Below, piece by piece: positions 16,860 through 27,000 of a stretch of 64,000 nucleotides of DNA; within the stretch, counting starts at the first letter, position 1, and the number at the start of each line of letters is the position of its first letter. The translations under genes were made by a program, and so were the position numbers. Source of the stretch: a virus; the IMG/VR virus record IMGVR_UViG_3300010412_000005, positions 1 through 64,000 of that record; one strand, 5' to 3'. The notes beneath the pieces are model-generated. The model ran no database searches and was not told the origin of the DNA. It saw only the letters and a list, made by a program, of their open reading frames with translations.

Positions 16860-17300
16860 ATGCCAAAGTTCTTCAAAAAAGAAATCCCCTCACGTCCACT
16901 GTATTTGCCCATCGGCAGGCCGATTACCTTCGAGCACTACGATGACGACTACGGATACCTCAAAACTGATGATGGCTACATCATCGACCAACTATTTCAA
17001 TGCATAGCTTCCTCTCAGGGTGGCGTATCAGAGGTAACCGAAGCGGAATACATGGACTGGCTAAAAAAAAAGAGCAGCATGACATTGCCGCAGCTGCGGC
17101 AGAGAGAGTCAATCGGCCCAGGAGGACGAAGAAGAGCCGGGTTCGGTCAGGTTGCAGCGCCTGTGGTCACTGACGAGCGCACCATTATTGGAACGGCTAA
17201 CGATGCACCTATTACGAACGTCGCAACGCCTCAGCGAAGTGAGGGGTTGAAGGTTGAGCGCACGTTCGTGAAACCGCGAATAGGCAAACTCAATGATTGA
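16860..17300 (+). CDS. Hypothetical 146-aa protein after the capsid gene
   Basis: The start has AAGG eight bases upstream. The N-terminal 70 residues look folded (PLYLPIGRPITFEHYDDDYG, then an acidic aromatic segment). The C-terminal half is basic and glycine/arginine-rich, ending RIGKLND. The stop overlaps the next start by eight bases. Its position between capsid and connector suggests a head-completion or decoration protein. No family recognised. Confidence 0.6.
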   Translation: MPKFFKKEIPSRPLYLPIGRPITFEHYDDDYGYLKTDDGYIIDQLFQCIASSQGGVSEVTEAEYMDWLKKKSSMTLPQLRQRESIGPGGRRRAGFGQVAAPVVTDERTIIGTANDAPITNVATPQRSEGLKVERTFVKPRIGKLND

Positions 17301-18174
17301 GCCAGAGTCAGCAATCACTTACACGACGTTCACCGACTTTTGCTCGCGGGTTCGGAAAATTGGTTTTCCTGACGGAGTGGGCGAAACATTGGTAACTGCG
17401 CACACGAACTGGGTCAAAAACGCATTGATCAAGGCGCAGCGATACATCGCGTGCATGCGCAAGATCCAGGTTAGCTTTTACTACAAGGATCAGGTCAATG
17501 ATCACTGTGGTGTGAGCACATTCCAGGGACCGCGTGGGAAGATCAATGCAGTCTATGCGTTCAAGCCTAACGACCCAACAGCATCAGTTGGCAGCGAAGA
17601 TGAGGATGCGCTCTGCAGGAAGTATTTCTACAAAGCCGTAACGCCTCAGCACATCACTAATTGGTCTCGCATAAATGACTGTAGATGGCGAGATCCTTCG
17701 ACTGTGGATTGGCAGACTGGTGCTGAAGTCTGCTATCCATACTACGACTCTGACACTGAGGAAGATGACTGCAAGTGGAAGTATGAAGAGAAGTTCTTCG
17801 CTCGCGGTCAGACAGGCCAGATCTACATGGCTCCTCGATTCCCATGCGGATACATAGTTGCCGTCCACTGGGAGGGAATCAGAAGGAAGTGGGAATCTTC
17901 AGATGCTGTCCCTGATGACGAAGACCTGATTGACTGGGCTGCTTCGTATATGCAAGTCGAGCACATGCTCAGGAACGACCATGACGCTGGAGGCTTGCTT
18001 GCTGCTATGCAGATGTCTGAGCGGACAAAGTTCGCAGACCTGATGTATTGGTGTAATGAGGAGCGAATGATGGCTGCCAAGATGGATGCAACGTCTGGCA
18101 TCGACACCGGCAACCTGCAGGAGATGTTCCAGTCGATTTACCCGCTGCCGACTACTGACGCAGCTAACCCATAA
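17293..18174 (+). CDS. Connector/neck candidate (293 aa)
   Basis: This protein sits where short-tailed phages carry the adaptor between portal and tail (P22 gp4/T7 gp11 position). It is a mixed, aromatic- and cysteine-rich protein. Most cysteines lie in the middle (CRWRDPSTVDW, DDCKWKYEEKF). The C-terminal helices are methionine-rich (MQMSERTKFADLMYWCNEER). It is followed six bases later by the collar fibre gene and then the nozzle gene. The assignment is by order only. Confidence 0.5.
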   Translation: MIEPESAITYTTFTDFCSRVRKIGFPDGVGETLVTAHTNWVKNALIKAQRYIACMRKIQVSFYYKDQVNDHCGVSTFQGPRGKINAVYAFKPNDPTASVGSEDEDALCRKYFYKAVTPQHITNWSRINDCRWRDPSTVDWQTGAEVCYPYYDSDTEEDDCKWKYEEKFFARGQTGQIYMAPRFPCGYIVAVHWEGIRRKWESSDAVPDDEDLIDWAASYMQVEHMLRNDHDAGGLLAAMQMSERTKFADLMYWCNEERMMAAKMDATSGIDTGNLQEMFQSIYPLPTTDAANP

Positions 18175-18180
18175 CGAATC

Positions 18181-18903
18181 ATGCCCTCACCAGTAAGACC
18201 CAACGACCTTTGCTCACTGATTCCTGGAGCGTCTGATCCAGCGTGTCAGTCTGTGAAGTCAGTGTTTCGCGAGATTCCAAATCTAATCTGCGACTTCCTG
18301 TCGTGGATGCTTGATGCAAATGGAAATCTGAGCGACGACTTTATCGCCGACATTGGCGCAACTCTGTCTCCTCCAGGTGCGATCATTGACTATGGCGGCA
18401 TAGCTATTCCTGATGGTTGGCTGCTCTGTAATGGTCAGGCTGTCAGCAGGACAACCTACGCATCCCTGTTTGCTACGATTGGGACCATATGGGGCTCAGG
18501 AGATGGAACAACTACCTTCAATGTTCCTAACCTTCAGAAGCGTTTCACCATTGGATTGTTCACTGGTGTGAACATTGGTGACTTTGGTGGGAGTGCTGAT
18601 GCTGTGGTGTTAAATCATAGTCATGGTTATGGTCGCTTTCAGCTTGGAAACGACAACGTGTGGCTTACTATGGAAAGCTACATAATGCCTGAGACCATGA
18701 AGGCTGGGTTTGTTCGTGGTGATGGTTCAAGCTGGGGAGGAACAACCACACTAACTGAGGGAACAGAGTTTGCTGATGATAACTCGTCTGGACCAAACCG
18801 ACCTGGATTGAAGACCACTATCCCAATCCCTGAAGACAACGCGTCTGGGACTGACCTGAATCTGCCGCCTTACGCTGTAGTCTACAAGATCATCAAGACA
18901 TAA
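18181..18903 (+). CDS. Tail-collar domain fibre protein (240 aa)
   Basis: Residues about 60-120 form a clear phage tail-collar domain: PPGAIIDYGG leads to IPDGWLLCNGQAVSRTTY, and the domain ends in TTTFNVPNLQKRFTIG. This fold occurs in short tail fibres and microcin-type collar proteins. The N-terminal 60 residues probably attach to the tail. The C-terminal half begins with NHSHGYGRFQ, typical of the region after collar domains, and ends LPPYAVVYKIIKT, also typical. The protein is likely a fibre or tip adhesin. It is directly coupled (TAATG) to the nozzle gene. Confidence 0.88.
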   Translation: MPSPVRPNDLCSLIPGASDPACQSVKSVFREIPNLICDFLSWMLDANGNLSDDFIADIGATLSPPGAIIDYGGIAIPDGWLLCNGQAVSRTTYASLFATIGTIWGSGDGTTTFNVPNLQKRFTIGLFTGVNIGDFGGSADAVVLNHSHGYGRFQLGNDNVWLTMESYIMPETMKAGFVRGDGSSWGGTTTLTEGTEFADDNSSGPNRPGLKTTIPIPEDNASGTDLNLPPYAVVYKIIKT

Positions 18904-21278
18904 TGTCATTCAGACCTGTCACGATCAGGAACCTTGGCGGGTTCTTTGATACTCGGGCGATGCCTGATGAAGTTGGCATCTCCAACTACACTCTTTTACT
19001 CAACAGCAGCATGCGGAGCAGAGGAAAGCGGTGCAGGCGTGGCGGGTGGAAGCGGTTGTTCGATGGAGTAAATGACAACTACAACAACGAGGATCTTCAC
19101 GATCAGCTTCTTGGGCTTCAGTTCTACTACACAAATCTGAGCGCAGTTATCACGACTCAAGAGACTGTTGGTTATCAGTATCCATATTGGATTCCTGGTG
19201 TTACAAACCCAACATCATTTGACGACACGTTCTACGGAACGCAGCCTCAGTATTGGCCAGACCTAATTAACAACGGATACACATTTTTCGATTCTGAGGC
19301 AGAAGGATGGGCGTTTGACAATGAGTTTGTAGGATACCCATACACGCCTTGCGTTGATGGAGTAACTCCGTATTACCCTGGAACGACCTGCCAAAACAGC
19401 TACGCAGACATCTACTGGAGAGAGCTGATTGGTGGAGAATCGTATCCTGGTTACTCATACGGAACACCAGTTCCTGTAGTAACACCAGCCAGGACGTATC
19501 TATACAGCTACTGTGATACCTATCCCTATGTTAGAGATGGGTGCAATGAAGCTGTGACAATGCTCAACAGCATTGGTCAGTTCGACGGAAATCGGGTTTT
19601 GGTAGCCGCAACAAAGAGTCGTATCTATGCGCTGAACTTCGCGACTGGAAACTGGAAGATCGTTGCTGACGGACTTGGAACTGACGAGGGATCTCAACCG
19701 TGCGACACATGCTCGCCTGAAAGATGGATGAGCGCTGTGGTTCAAAACGTCATGGTGCTGACAAACGGAGTTAATACTCCGATGACTTTCAACCCAATAG
19801 ACAGCCCTACGACTTGCGCATTGTGGAGAGCTGAAGTCATTGCAGACATGGACACTCTGAACATCTCGTCTGCTGGCTGTGTTGGGAGCTGGAAAGGGTT
19901 TTCCTTCATTGGAGACGTCGTCCAAGACGGCGTGCGCTACAGGAATCGCATACTGTGGAGTGACTACAATGACCCATACACTTGGGTTCCTGCAGACGAC
20001 AACATCGCAGGGTTTCAGGATCTTGGTAATGACGAGATCATTCTCCAGATCCAACCGCTCAACGACTTCTGCTTCATCTACACAGATCGTTCTATCTATC
20101 GGCTCGCATTGATCGCTACCGATCCTGCGGCTCCCACGTTCGCGTTCGAGGAGATCTATCGCGGAGACGAATCGCTGAAATACAAGTATGCATTCGTCAA
20201 TACTGGCGCGGCTCACATCTTCTGGTCAGAGAACCGAGTCCTGCAAATGACCAGCTTCGACAAGCGCCCTGTTGAACCAGACTGGTTTAGGGCTGTGTCA
20301 AATACTGTGTTCGATGGAATGAGCACTGAGGAGATCGCGTTCGATGGTCTGAACGAAGAGCAGTGCGATCATTTCATCGGAGGATACAACCCTGAGTTCA
20401 AGGAAGTCTGGTTCTCTTGGCCGACTGGTAGCAACACCTGCCCAAATATGTCGCTGGTGTTCAATCTAACGCGCGCTGAGGAAGGTGCAGACTTGGTCGA
20501 CCAAGGATTCACAGCATTCCACTGGTATGACGGGCGCAAGCAGCTGTCTGTCTTTGAGTGGTGGGAGGACATGCAGGTATGCACACGCACTCAGTCTCTT
20601 GATGAGATGGTTAAGGAAGGTCTGCCATACCAAACAACCAGTGATCCCTTCGACAACCCGGTCGCTTCAACATGGAATGCAGCTGATGATTGGGATGCTG
20701 AATCAGATACTGACTCACTGTGCAGGCGCATGGAAGAGTTCTGGATCAATGTGATCTGCAGTGACTGCAACACTGAGAGTCGTTTCGTGATGGCTCACGC
20801 CGACGACAAAGCGCTGAAAGAATACGCAGACAAGACATACTATCGACAGGAACTCGATGGCTCCCTCTACGTTCTCAACGGATACGACACTGTCATACGT
20901 TCTGGACAGTGGGACTTCAAAGACTCGAAAGAAAAACGGATACGTGAGCTTTGGGTTCAGTTCTTGGCTGAAGAGCAGACTGTGCCAAATCTCCTGTATG
21001 GATACATCGGAATCGCACCGTCACCTAATTGCATCACGTGGAAGCAGATCAGGTCTTATGACGACTGCGAGACAGTCACTGAAGGCATTCCGTTGGCGTG
21101 TCCCACTTCGAAAACAGCCGAAGAGCACGAAGAGGATTACACTTTTGCGAACAACCCAACGCACTTCCAGACTCTACTGCGCAGTCGCTACCTTGCATGG
21201 AAGCTGAAGGTGACTGGAACTGGTGGAGGCGTATGCTTCTCCCAGGTGACTCTGGACGTTGAACAAACTCAGAAGTAA
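18903..21278 (+). CDS. Tail nozzle protein (T7 gp12/P22 gp10 type) (791 aa)
   Basis: The opening TIRNLGGFFDTRAMPDEVG and the following NYTLLLNSSMRSRGK pattern match the start of podoviral tail-tube B/nozzle proteins, which list the non-redundant strands of a beta-propeller. The core has repeated propeller-like blades with aromatic-glycine turns (GNRVLVAATKSRIYALNF, then NDFCFIYTDRSIYRL). Length fits the family. The protein would form the hexameric distal nozzle that opens for DNA ejection. Cysteines are unusually frequent for a nozzle protein. The start overlaps the fibre stop. Confidence 0.78.
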   Translation: MSFRPVTIRNLGGFFDTRAMPDEVGISNYTLLLNSSMRSRGKRCRRGGWKRLFDGVNDNYNNEDLHDQLLGLQFYYTNLSAVITTQETVGYQYPYWIPGVTNPTSFDDTFYGTQPQYWPDLINNGYTFFDSEAEGWAFDNEFVGYPYTPCVDGVTPYYPGTTCQNSYADIYWRELIGGESYPGYSYGTPVPVVTPARTYLYSYCDTYPYVRDGCNEAVTMLNSIGQFDGNRVLVAATKSRIYALNFATGNWKIVADGLGTDEGSQPCDTCSPERWMSAVVQNVMVLTNGVNTPMTFNPIDSPTTCALWRAEVIADMDTLNISSAGCVGSWKGFSFIGDVVQDGVRYRNRILWSDYNDPYTWVPADDNIAGFQDLGNDEIILQIQPLNDFCFIYTDRSIYRLALIATDPAAPTFAFEEIYRGDESLKYKYAFVNTGAAHIFWSENRVLQMTSFDKRPVEPDWFRAVSNTVFDGMSTEEIAFDGLNEEQCDHFIGGYNPEFKEVWFSWPTGSNTCPNMSLVFNLTRAEEGADLVDQGFTAFHWYDGRKQLSVFEWWEDMQVCTRTQSLDEMVKEGLPYQTTSDPFDNPVASTWNAADDWDAESDTDSLCRRMEEFWINVICSDCNTESRFVMAHADDKALKEYADKTYYRQELDGSLYVLNGYDTVIRSGQWDFKDSKEKRIRELWVQFLAEEQTVPNLLYGYIGIAPSPNCITWKQIRSYDDCETVTEGIPLACPTSKTAEEHEEDYTFANNPTHFQTLLRSRYLAWKLKVTGTGGGVCFSQVTLDVEQTQK

Positions 21279-21490
21279 TGCCGATCAATGTTCAAGTAAC
21301 TAGGCTTGGTCGCGTCAGACAGCGCGTGCGCACTGATCTCTGGCCTGATCCTCCTATGTTGCCTGACTCGATCTGCGAGCGGTTCCCTGAACTGCGAAAG
21401 TTCAACGAGGATATGAAGCTCTGGTCAGAACGCGTGAAGAACGCTTGGGAGTTTGAACCAGAAACAACAACAGAAGTTTGTCCAGACTAG
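21278..21490 (+). CDS. Hypothetical 70-aa basic protein
   Basis: It starts within the stop of the nozzle gene (TAATG) and encodes 70 residues. The first 20 residues are basic (RLGRVRQRVRTD). They are followed by a proline-rich turn and a helical segment that ends in an acidic tail (EFEPETTTEVCPD). No family is recognised. It may be a small tail or ejection accessory. Confidence 0.6.
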   Translation: MPINVQVTRLGRVRQRVRTDLWPDPPMLPDSICERFPELRKFNEDMKLWSERVKNAWEFEPETTTEVCPD

Positions 21491-21576
21491 ACAAGTTTCA
21501 CTATTGAATCATTCGACGCTCCAGATCTTGTTGGCTTGCAGGTAGTTCTTGCAAGTAGGGCATGTGAAGGAGCATC

Positions 21577-21795
21577 GTGCAACTAACTGTAGAAGCCATG
21601 ATGAAATATACCTCCAAAGGAATTGGGATGGGAACCGGCACGAATCCATCAAAGACTCGCGACTTCAGTCCTAAGTTCGGTGGATCTGAACAGGGCACGA
21701 GCCGCAAGGCCAAAGGCAACGACGCCAAGTATGCCATCCCTGGACGCCCTTGGTCTCGCAGTGGTCAGGAAACTGACATGCGGGGCTTTAGGTAA
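21577..21795 (+). CDS. Hypothetical 72-aa glycine-rich basic protein
   Basis: The GTG at 21577 is chosen because AAGGAG lies four bases upstream; an ATG seven codons later has none. The product is glycine-, serine- and lysine-rich with little hydrophobic content (KTRDFSPKFGGSEQG, then SRKAKGNDAKY). It is probably disordered, as in small internal virion proteins. It precedes a 14-codon frame and the ejection genes. Confidence 0.6.
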   Translation: MQLTVEAMMKYTSKGIGMGTGTNPSKTRDFSPKFGGSEQGTSRKAKGNDAKYAIPGRPWSRSGQETDMRGFR

Positions 21796-21821
21796 ACCAC
21801 AACCTCAACCCAGGAGTCCCC

Positions 21822-21866
21822 ATGCCAAAGAAAGGCTGCAAAAAAGGCGGCAAGAAGATGAAGTAG
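21822..21866 (+). CDS. Tiny 14-aa lysine-rich peptide
   Basis: The whole product is MPKKGCKKGGKKMK: eight lysines, three glycines and one cysteine. It has its own Shine-Dalgarno (AGGAG five bases upstream), and its TAG is followed at once by GGAGG for the next gene. Good signals on both sides make a chance frame unlikely. Such minute basic peptides could be packaged with DNA, bind nucleic acid, or act only as a translational coupler for the next gene. Confidence 0.6.
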   Translation: MPKKGCKKGGKKMK

Positions 21867-21878
21867 GAGGATGAGACT

Positions 21879-22841
21879 ATGAGCTTTGGAATGCTCAACG
21901 CTGCTTTTGGTTCTGACAAACCGAACCTTGGAATGGTTACGGTTGTCAAGAACAAGGAGATCCAAAAGCTTATCGACGAGGGAACCAGTCAGGCTGGGGC
22001 TACCCAAAAGGCAACAGCTGCAGGCGTAGAAGACTGGCGATCTCAGTGGCAGTCTCAATACCTGCCCACGATTCAGCGTCAAATGGGACAGGAGTCTGCT
22101 CTTCTTGATACCCTATACGGAGGCGGATTTGAGCAGAAGCTCGCTCAGCTACGGCAGGGTGAAGCGACTGCTCAAAACCGCGCTCTTGAGCAAACTCTTG
22201 GCAGGCTAAGGTCTGGGCAGGATTTGCAGCGTGCTCGCCTTGGTATCGGCGGAAGGAACACCCAGCAGGACATCATGGAAGCTCGCCTGATGAACGATCA
22301 GGCTACCAGAGTTGCGTTGCAGCAGGCGGCACAGGAGCGAGCTGACTTTGGCAATTTGTGGCAGCAGCAGTTGGCTGGCATGGGACAACGTCAGGCAATG
22401 CAGGAGAAGCTTTCGACGATGCCTTTGCGCGAGGGGCAGATCATGGCCCAGGCGTATGCTACTCCTTTGCAGCTTGCTGAGCAGGTTCGGCAGATGGATG
22501 AAGCCAATAAGTTCCGCAGCCTCTATCGTAAGCGTGATGCGCTTGAGCGCCTGTCCGACATGGAACAGGTTGGAATGCAGCAACTCGGTCAGCTTACTGA
22601 GATGGCTGGCAACGTAGCATCAGTGGCTGGTGCATTCTGCTGGGTTGCTCGTGAGGTTTACGGTGACGAACGGTGGTTGCTGTTCCGTCATTGGATGCTC
22701 ACCCAGGCTTGCGACGGGTTCTTCTATTGGTATGCAATGCTCGGTGAGAAGATCGCCAGAGTCATTCATGGCGATGAGTATTTGAAGAGCTACATCCGTA
22801 ACTGGATGAACACGAAGATCCGCAATGGCAATCGCAGGTAA
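21879..22841 (+). CDS. Internal virion (ejection) protein candidate (320 aa)
   Basis: A strong Shine-Dalgarno (GGAGGATGAGACT) precedes the start. Residues 1-240 are low-hydrophobicity, glutamine-rich helices (QSQYLPTIQRQMGQESALL, LAQLRQGEATAQNRALEQ). The last about 65 residues form a distinct compact domain beginning at about 254: CWVAREVYGDERWLLFRHWM, then a Y-rich stretch. A C-terminal CW/CFxA..YG...R.FR box of this kind occurs in phage internal proteins and bacterial secreted proteins. It is placed between the tail genes and the giant protein, the normal site of ejection proteins. Confidence 0.7.
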   Translation: MSFGMLNAAFGSDKPNLGMVTVVKNKEIQKLIDEGTSQAGATQKATAAGVEDWRSQWQSQYLPTIQRQMGQESALLDTLYGGGFEQKLAQLRQGEATAQNRALEQTLGRLRSGQDLQRARLGIGGRNTQQDIMEARLMNDQATRVALQQAAQERADFGNLWQQQLAGMGQRQAMQEKLSTMPLREGQIMAQAYATPLQLAEQVRQMDEANKFRSLYRKRDALERLSDMEQVGMQQLGQLTEMAGNVASVAGAFCWVAREVYGDERWLLFRHWMLTQACDGFFYWYAMLGEKIARVIHGDEYLKSYIRNWMNTKIRNGNRR

Positions 22842-24057
22842 GCCAATCTACGCAGGCGACGTCAATACACTCGCTCAGCTTGATCTGCAGCGATCTATTG
22901 CACAGTCAAAAGCAACTCAGGAAGGCATTGCTGGTGCCAGTCGTGGAGTTGGAAATCTCCTCAGCCAAAAGCAGCAGGAGCAGTATGGAAAGCTCAAGGG
23001 TCGAGAGCTTGACATCCAGGAAGGTCAGCAAGAGCGAGAAGACAAGGAGCGCATGGAGCGCTACACGTTCGAGTCTGCTCAGCGTGCTGCTCAAGAAGGT
23101 TTGCTGGATGCTGACCAGCTCGAAAACATTGCCCCAAGCTTCAAAGATCCAACCCGTCAGGCAATCATAAAGGAAGAAGCAAATAGGCTTCGTGGGCTTG
23201 AAGAGACGATGGATGAGGAAGGTCCTCAGATTGCCAACAGACTGAACCAGTTCACTGGATACGAGCAAAGAACCCTGCAGAGAGCGCGTGAAGATTTGGC
23301 GAAAGCTGAGCAGGGATGGAAAGTCCCTGGAGTCGGCTGGGGTCCTGGGTCACAGGCTAACATTGAGGATGCTCAGAACCGCGTAGCGATGGCTGAGGCT
23401 GCAATCGCAGCCAAGGAAGCTCAGATCTACGAGGCGTATCCACAGTATGCAAACAGACTTCAGCTTGGCGAAGGTGGATACACCTATCTTCCTCGAAGCG
23501 GTAAAAGAAGGGGCATGGGATCTCAGGCTGATGTTCTTCCTCCAGCTGGTGGAGCTGCACAGGGTATAATGGTTGCCCCTCAAGAGCCTGTTGTTGGTGC
23601 GGATATCCTTCCAGAGGACCAGGGTTATGCTCCTCCTACTGGTCAACCAAGCGCAATGGCTCCTGATGTTCTTCCTGCTGCTGAATTTCCAAGGTCTGCG
23701 CGAGGAACAACTATGCCTCGGTCAGCTCCTCCGACAGGACCAGTTGCTGGCAGGGGTTCACGCAGAGCAATAGGGCCAATCCTTGGAACGCCTACAGGGC
23801 GAAATCCTCGTGGTGCGTATCGCCCATCTGCAGTTCAACAAGTCCAGCCGACGACTGAGACAGCAACAACTCCTAGCCAGGAAACGCCTAGCCAAGGACT
23901 ATTACCTGCTAACATCTCAGACCGGCTCGATCAGGAGACACTTAACGAGTTCTACTCGCGAATGGCTCAATTCCAGAGACAAGGTATGTCTTTAGATGAG
24001 GCAAGACGCCGCGCCGGTCTGTGGCTAAAGCAACAGATTGACGCGGAGGTTTTCTAA
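22825..24057 (+). CDS. Internal virion protein candidate, proline-rich (410 aa)
   Basis: It starts 17 bases before the previous stop. Residues 1-160 are helical and charged (LSQKQQEQYGKLKGRELDIQ). A short segment follows (WKVPGVGWGPGSQANIEDA), and residues 220-350 are a disordered, A/P/G-rich linker. The last about 50 residues are helical. There is no signal peptide. It is positioned and built like an ejected internal protein. Its stop overlaps the start of the giant gene (TAATG), so the two are translationally coupled. Confidence 0.65.
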   Translation: MAIAGKPIYAGDVNTLAQLDLQRSIAQSKATQEGIAGASRGVGNLLSQKQQEQYGKLKGRELDIQEGQQEREDKERMERYTFESAQRAAQEGLLDADQLENIAPSFKDPTRQAIIKEEANRLRGLEETMDEEGPQIANRLNQFTGYEQRTLQRAREDLAKAEQGWKVPGVGWGPGSQANIEDAQNRVAMAEAAIAAKEAQIYEAYPQYANRLQLGEGGYTYLPRSGKRRGMGSQADVLPPAGGAAQGIMVAPQEPVVGADILPEDQGYAPPTGQPSAMAPDVLPAAEFPRSARGTTMPRSAPPTGPVAGRGSRRAIGPILGTPTGRNPRGAYRPSAVQQVQPTTETATTPSQETPSQGLLPANISDRLDQETLNEFYSRMAQFQRQGMSLDEARRRAGLWLKQQIDAEVF

Positions 24058-27000
24058 TGCCTGAGTCATACGATCCCTTCTCTGATCTCCAAGATCCAAA
24101 TGTAGCCGTATCTGAACCTCCGTTGCCTCCTGCCCCAGGCAGGCCAGCCGCGCCTCAAGAGCAGCAATTCGACAGAAAGCAATTTGTCGTTGATGTCCTT
24201 GAGGACATTGAGCGGTCGCCTGAGTATCAGGCATACAAGCGCAACAGAAAGGAGGCAGCGCTAAAGGAGGAGCTGCGCCAACAGCGTCAAAGGACGGCAG
24301 ACTTTGGCGAGTCTGTTCTTGGCAACCTCCTACACCTTAAAAGCGGTGACCTTCAGCTTGCCAAGATAGGCGCGATCTTCAGCGGTTGGGCCAACAGGAA
24401 GCTTGGAATGCCAGAGGCTGCTGCGGTAGCAGACCGCAAGGCAGATGAATATCGACAAGAGCAAAAGGAGATTCGGTCTGCTATCGACGGTCTGAATATG
24501 GGTGCTGTTGCAAGGACAGCAGGTCAGTTCGGAGAGTCGTTCATTGTTTCTTCTCCAACGCTGGTGGTTCCAGGAACAGCTGCTACCGCTGCTGCGCGTG
24601 CTGGGTTAGGTGTGGCTGGAGCGAGCATGGTTGGGCTCGGAGCTGGCGCTGGTGTCGGCGGTGGGATCTCTGGCATCTCTGTCTATGACGATGCTCGCGA
24701 TCAATACATCGCTCAGGGATTCTCAGAAGAAGAAGCCAGCGAGATGGCCAAGTATCCAGGCTGGGTGTCTGGTATTGGAACAGCAGCTATCACTGCGTTG
24801 TTCGGACGCACTGGTGTTGAACGCAGCGCATTCCTCAAGCTTCCGAAGGACAAGGTAATTGGAGTTCTGCGTCAGGTTTTCAATCAGGCTGGACTCGAAG
24901 GTCTTGAGGAAGGTGCTGATGAAATCTACCAAAAGATCACCGGCTACCTCACCTACCATCCTGACATGCCTGTTGAACAGGCAATATCGGAGGTTGGAGC
25001 AGCGTTTGGACTTGGTATGGCAATGGGCGGCGGCGTTGAGATCCTTGGTCAGATCGTCAACATGTCCCCTCCTGAGATCAAAGCTCTCAATGAGAGGGAG
25101 TTCCCACGTCCACAAGAAAGGCCAAAGACACGAAAGGAAGCTGAAGGCTCCCCAATTCTTCCAGCGTCTACTCCGAAGCAGGGACAGACCAAGCCTACAG
25201 TCAAATCTGTTCAGTCCAATGAAGAGGCTGCTCGCCAGCTGTGGGGAGCAATGAAGCCTGAAGAAAGGCTGAAGGTCATTGGTCCTCAAGGTGCAGCTGC
25301 TCCACTACCTCTTGAGGCAATCAACTGGGAAGATCTGACTGAGGAAGAGCAGCTCAAGGTCTACGACCAGTTCAATCTGAGCGTTGAACCAGTTGGAGGC
25401 AGGATACCCGCAACGGCTCCTGCGATGCCAACAGCTGAAGATCTTGCTGAAAACGAGAGACTAACCAAGGCCATGAGAATGTCCTTGATTGGGTCTCCTG
25501 AGCATGAAGCTGCTTGGGCAGCTAAGGAACAGCTCAAAGCCAAATACGGTGGGCATGATCTCACCAAGATTGGGACAGAGGTTCCAGTGGCTGAAGCTGC
25601 CGCACCAGCTGAACCAACTGCTCCTGGAGATCAAGCTTGGGCTACGAGGCTATCTCCAAGCGACAGCTTGGCAGTCAGGAGTGCTGAACCTATTGATCCA
25701 ACCACAATAACCAGCGTCACCAAAGATACGAACGACGCTGGTCAGACTGTGTATGCGATCATATACGACAACGGAAAATACATTGGATACGATGACAATC
25801 CAGCGTGGGAGCTTCATCCGTTATTTGGAAAGAAGATAACTCCTGCAGCTCCTGCAGCTCCTGCTGAGCCTGGAGCACTGGCTAACCATGCTGATCAAGT
25901 CACCGTTCCTCAAGGCATCCCTGCTTCTGAGAATACTGCCTACAGATCTCTTGAGACCAATCCCCAGATTACTGTCGAAGAGTTTGCTGGCATGGATAAC
26001 GAGCAACGCGCCAACCATGCTCGGTCGATTGGTCTAAATGCTACAGGTCTGTCCTACGCTGTAGGTCACAATGCAACCGTTACCGAGAATGATATCCTTC
26101 TCCTCAAGACTGCATACGATCAGGCTCGCGCAAGAGGCCAACAGCTTGCTGATGAATCTTCGAAGAGGACGCTGACAGACGCTGAGCTGAACGAGTTGTC
26201 TCAGCTTGGTCAGGTTGAGAACGCGATGGCTGAGGCCATTGGTGCTGCCACTGATACAGGCAGCGCTGGGTTCACACTGCGCAAGCTGCCGAATTACAGG
26301 CCGAACTTCAGGGGTCTGATCAATGAGCCGAAGAGGCAGTCAAACCAGCCAGAGGTTAAGGCAGCCAAGAACCGGGCAGTCACTGAGGTAACTGCACAGA
26401 CATCCGATATCCCCACCACTCTTGCCACAAACCTCCCAGACGACCAGGAGCAGCTCGCTCGCGAGCAGGTGTTCAAAGGACTGAAGCCTGCCGAGTTCAG
26501 CCCAGCCCAGGCAAAGATCTACAAGGGCAGAGACAGGGCTAATTACGACAAGCGCGTGCTTGAGCTTAGGGCTCTTGCCTTCATCGCACCTACCCTGGCG
26601 CGTGGTGAGACTCTTGTGTTCCCTGACACCGCTACGCTTGGGAAGATCAAGAAGAACCATCCTGGCATATACAGACTCTTACAGGATGAGATTTCTAGGC
26701 TTACGACTCCTCCAAGGGCAGACACTCCGTCCCAGGAGGCGGCTGCATCGACTCCCACTCAAGACCTTCCGAAGAACGAGGATCAGTCTAACCCTCTCAG
26801 CTTGAAGGAGATGAGCAAGTCTGCTGTTGAGCATTTCATCTCAACGCTCAACCTTCTGAAGCAGGCTGCAGAGTCAAAGGTCAGATCAGCTAAGCACGTC
26901 AAGAAGCAGAAGAGCGTCCTGGCGAAGCAAGGGAAGACCTTGAAGGAGTTCAAAAAGGTCCAAGCCCTGCACGCTGAAGCACTCCAAGAGGTATCCAGAA

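Noticed and set aside
21500-21576. Possible small hairpin (CTTGCA/TGCAAG) before the 72-aa gene
   Set aside because: The stem is 6 bp with a long loop and no T tract, too weak to call a terminator or regulator.
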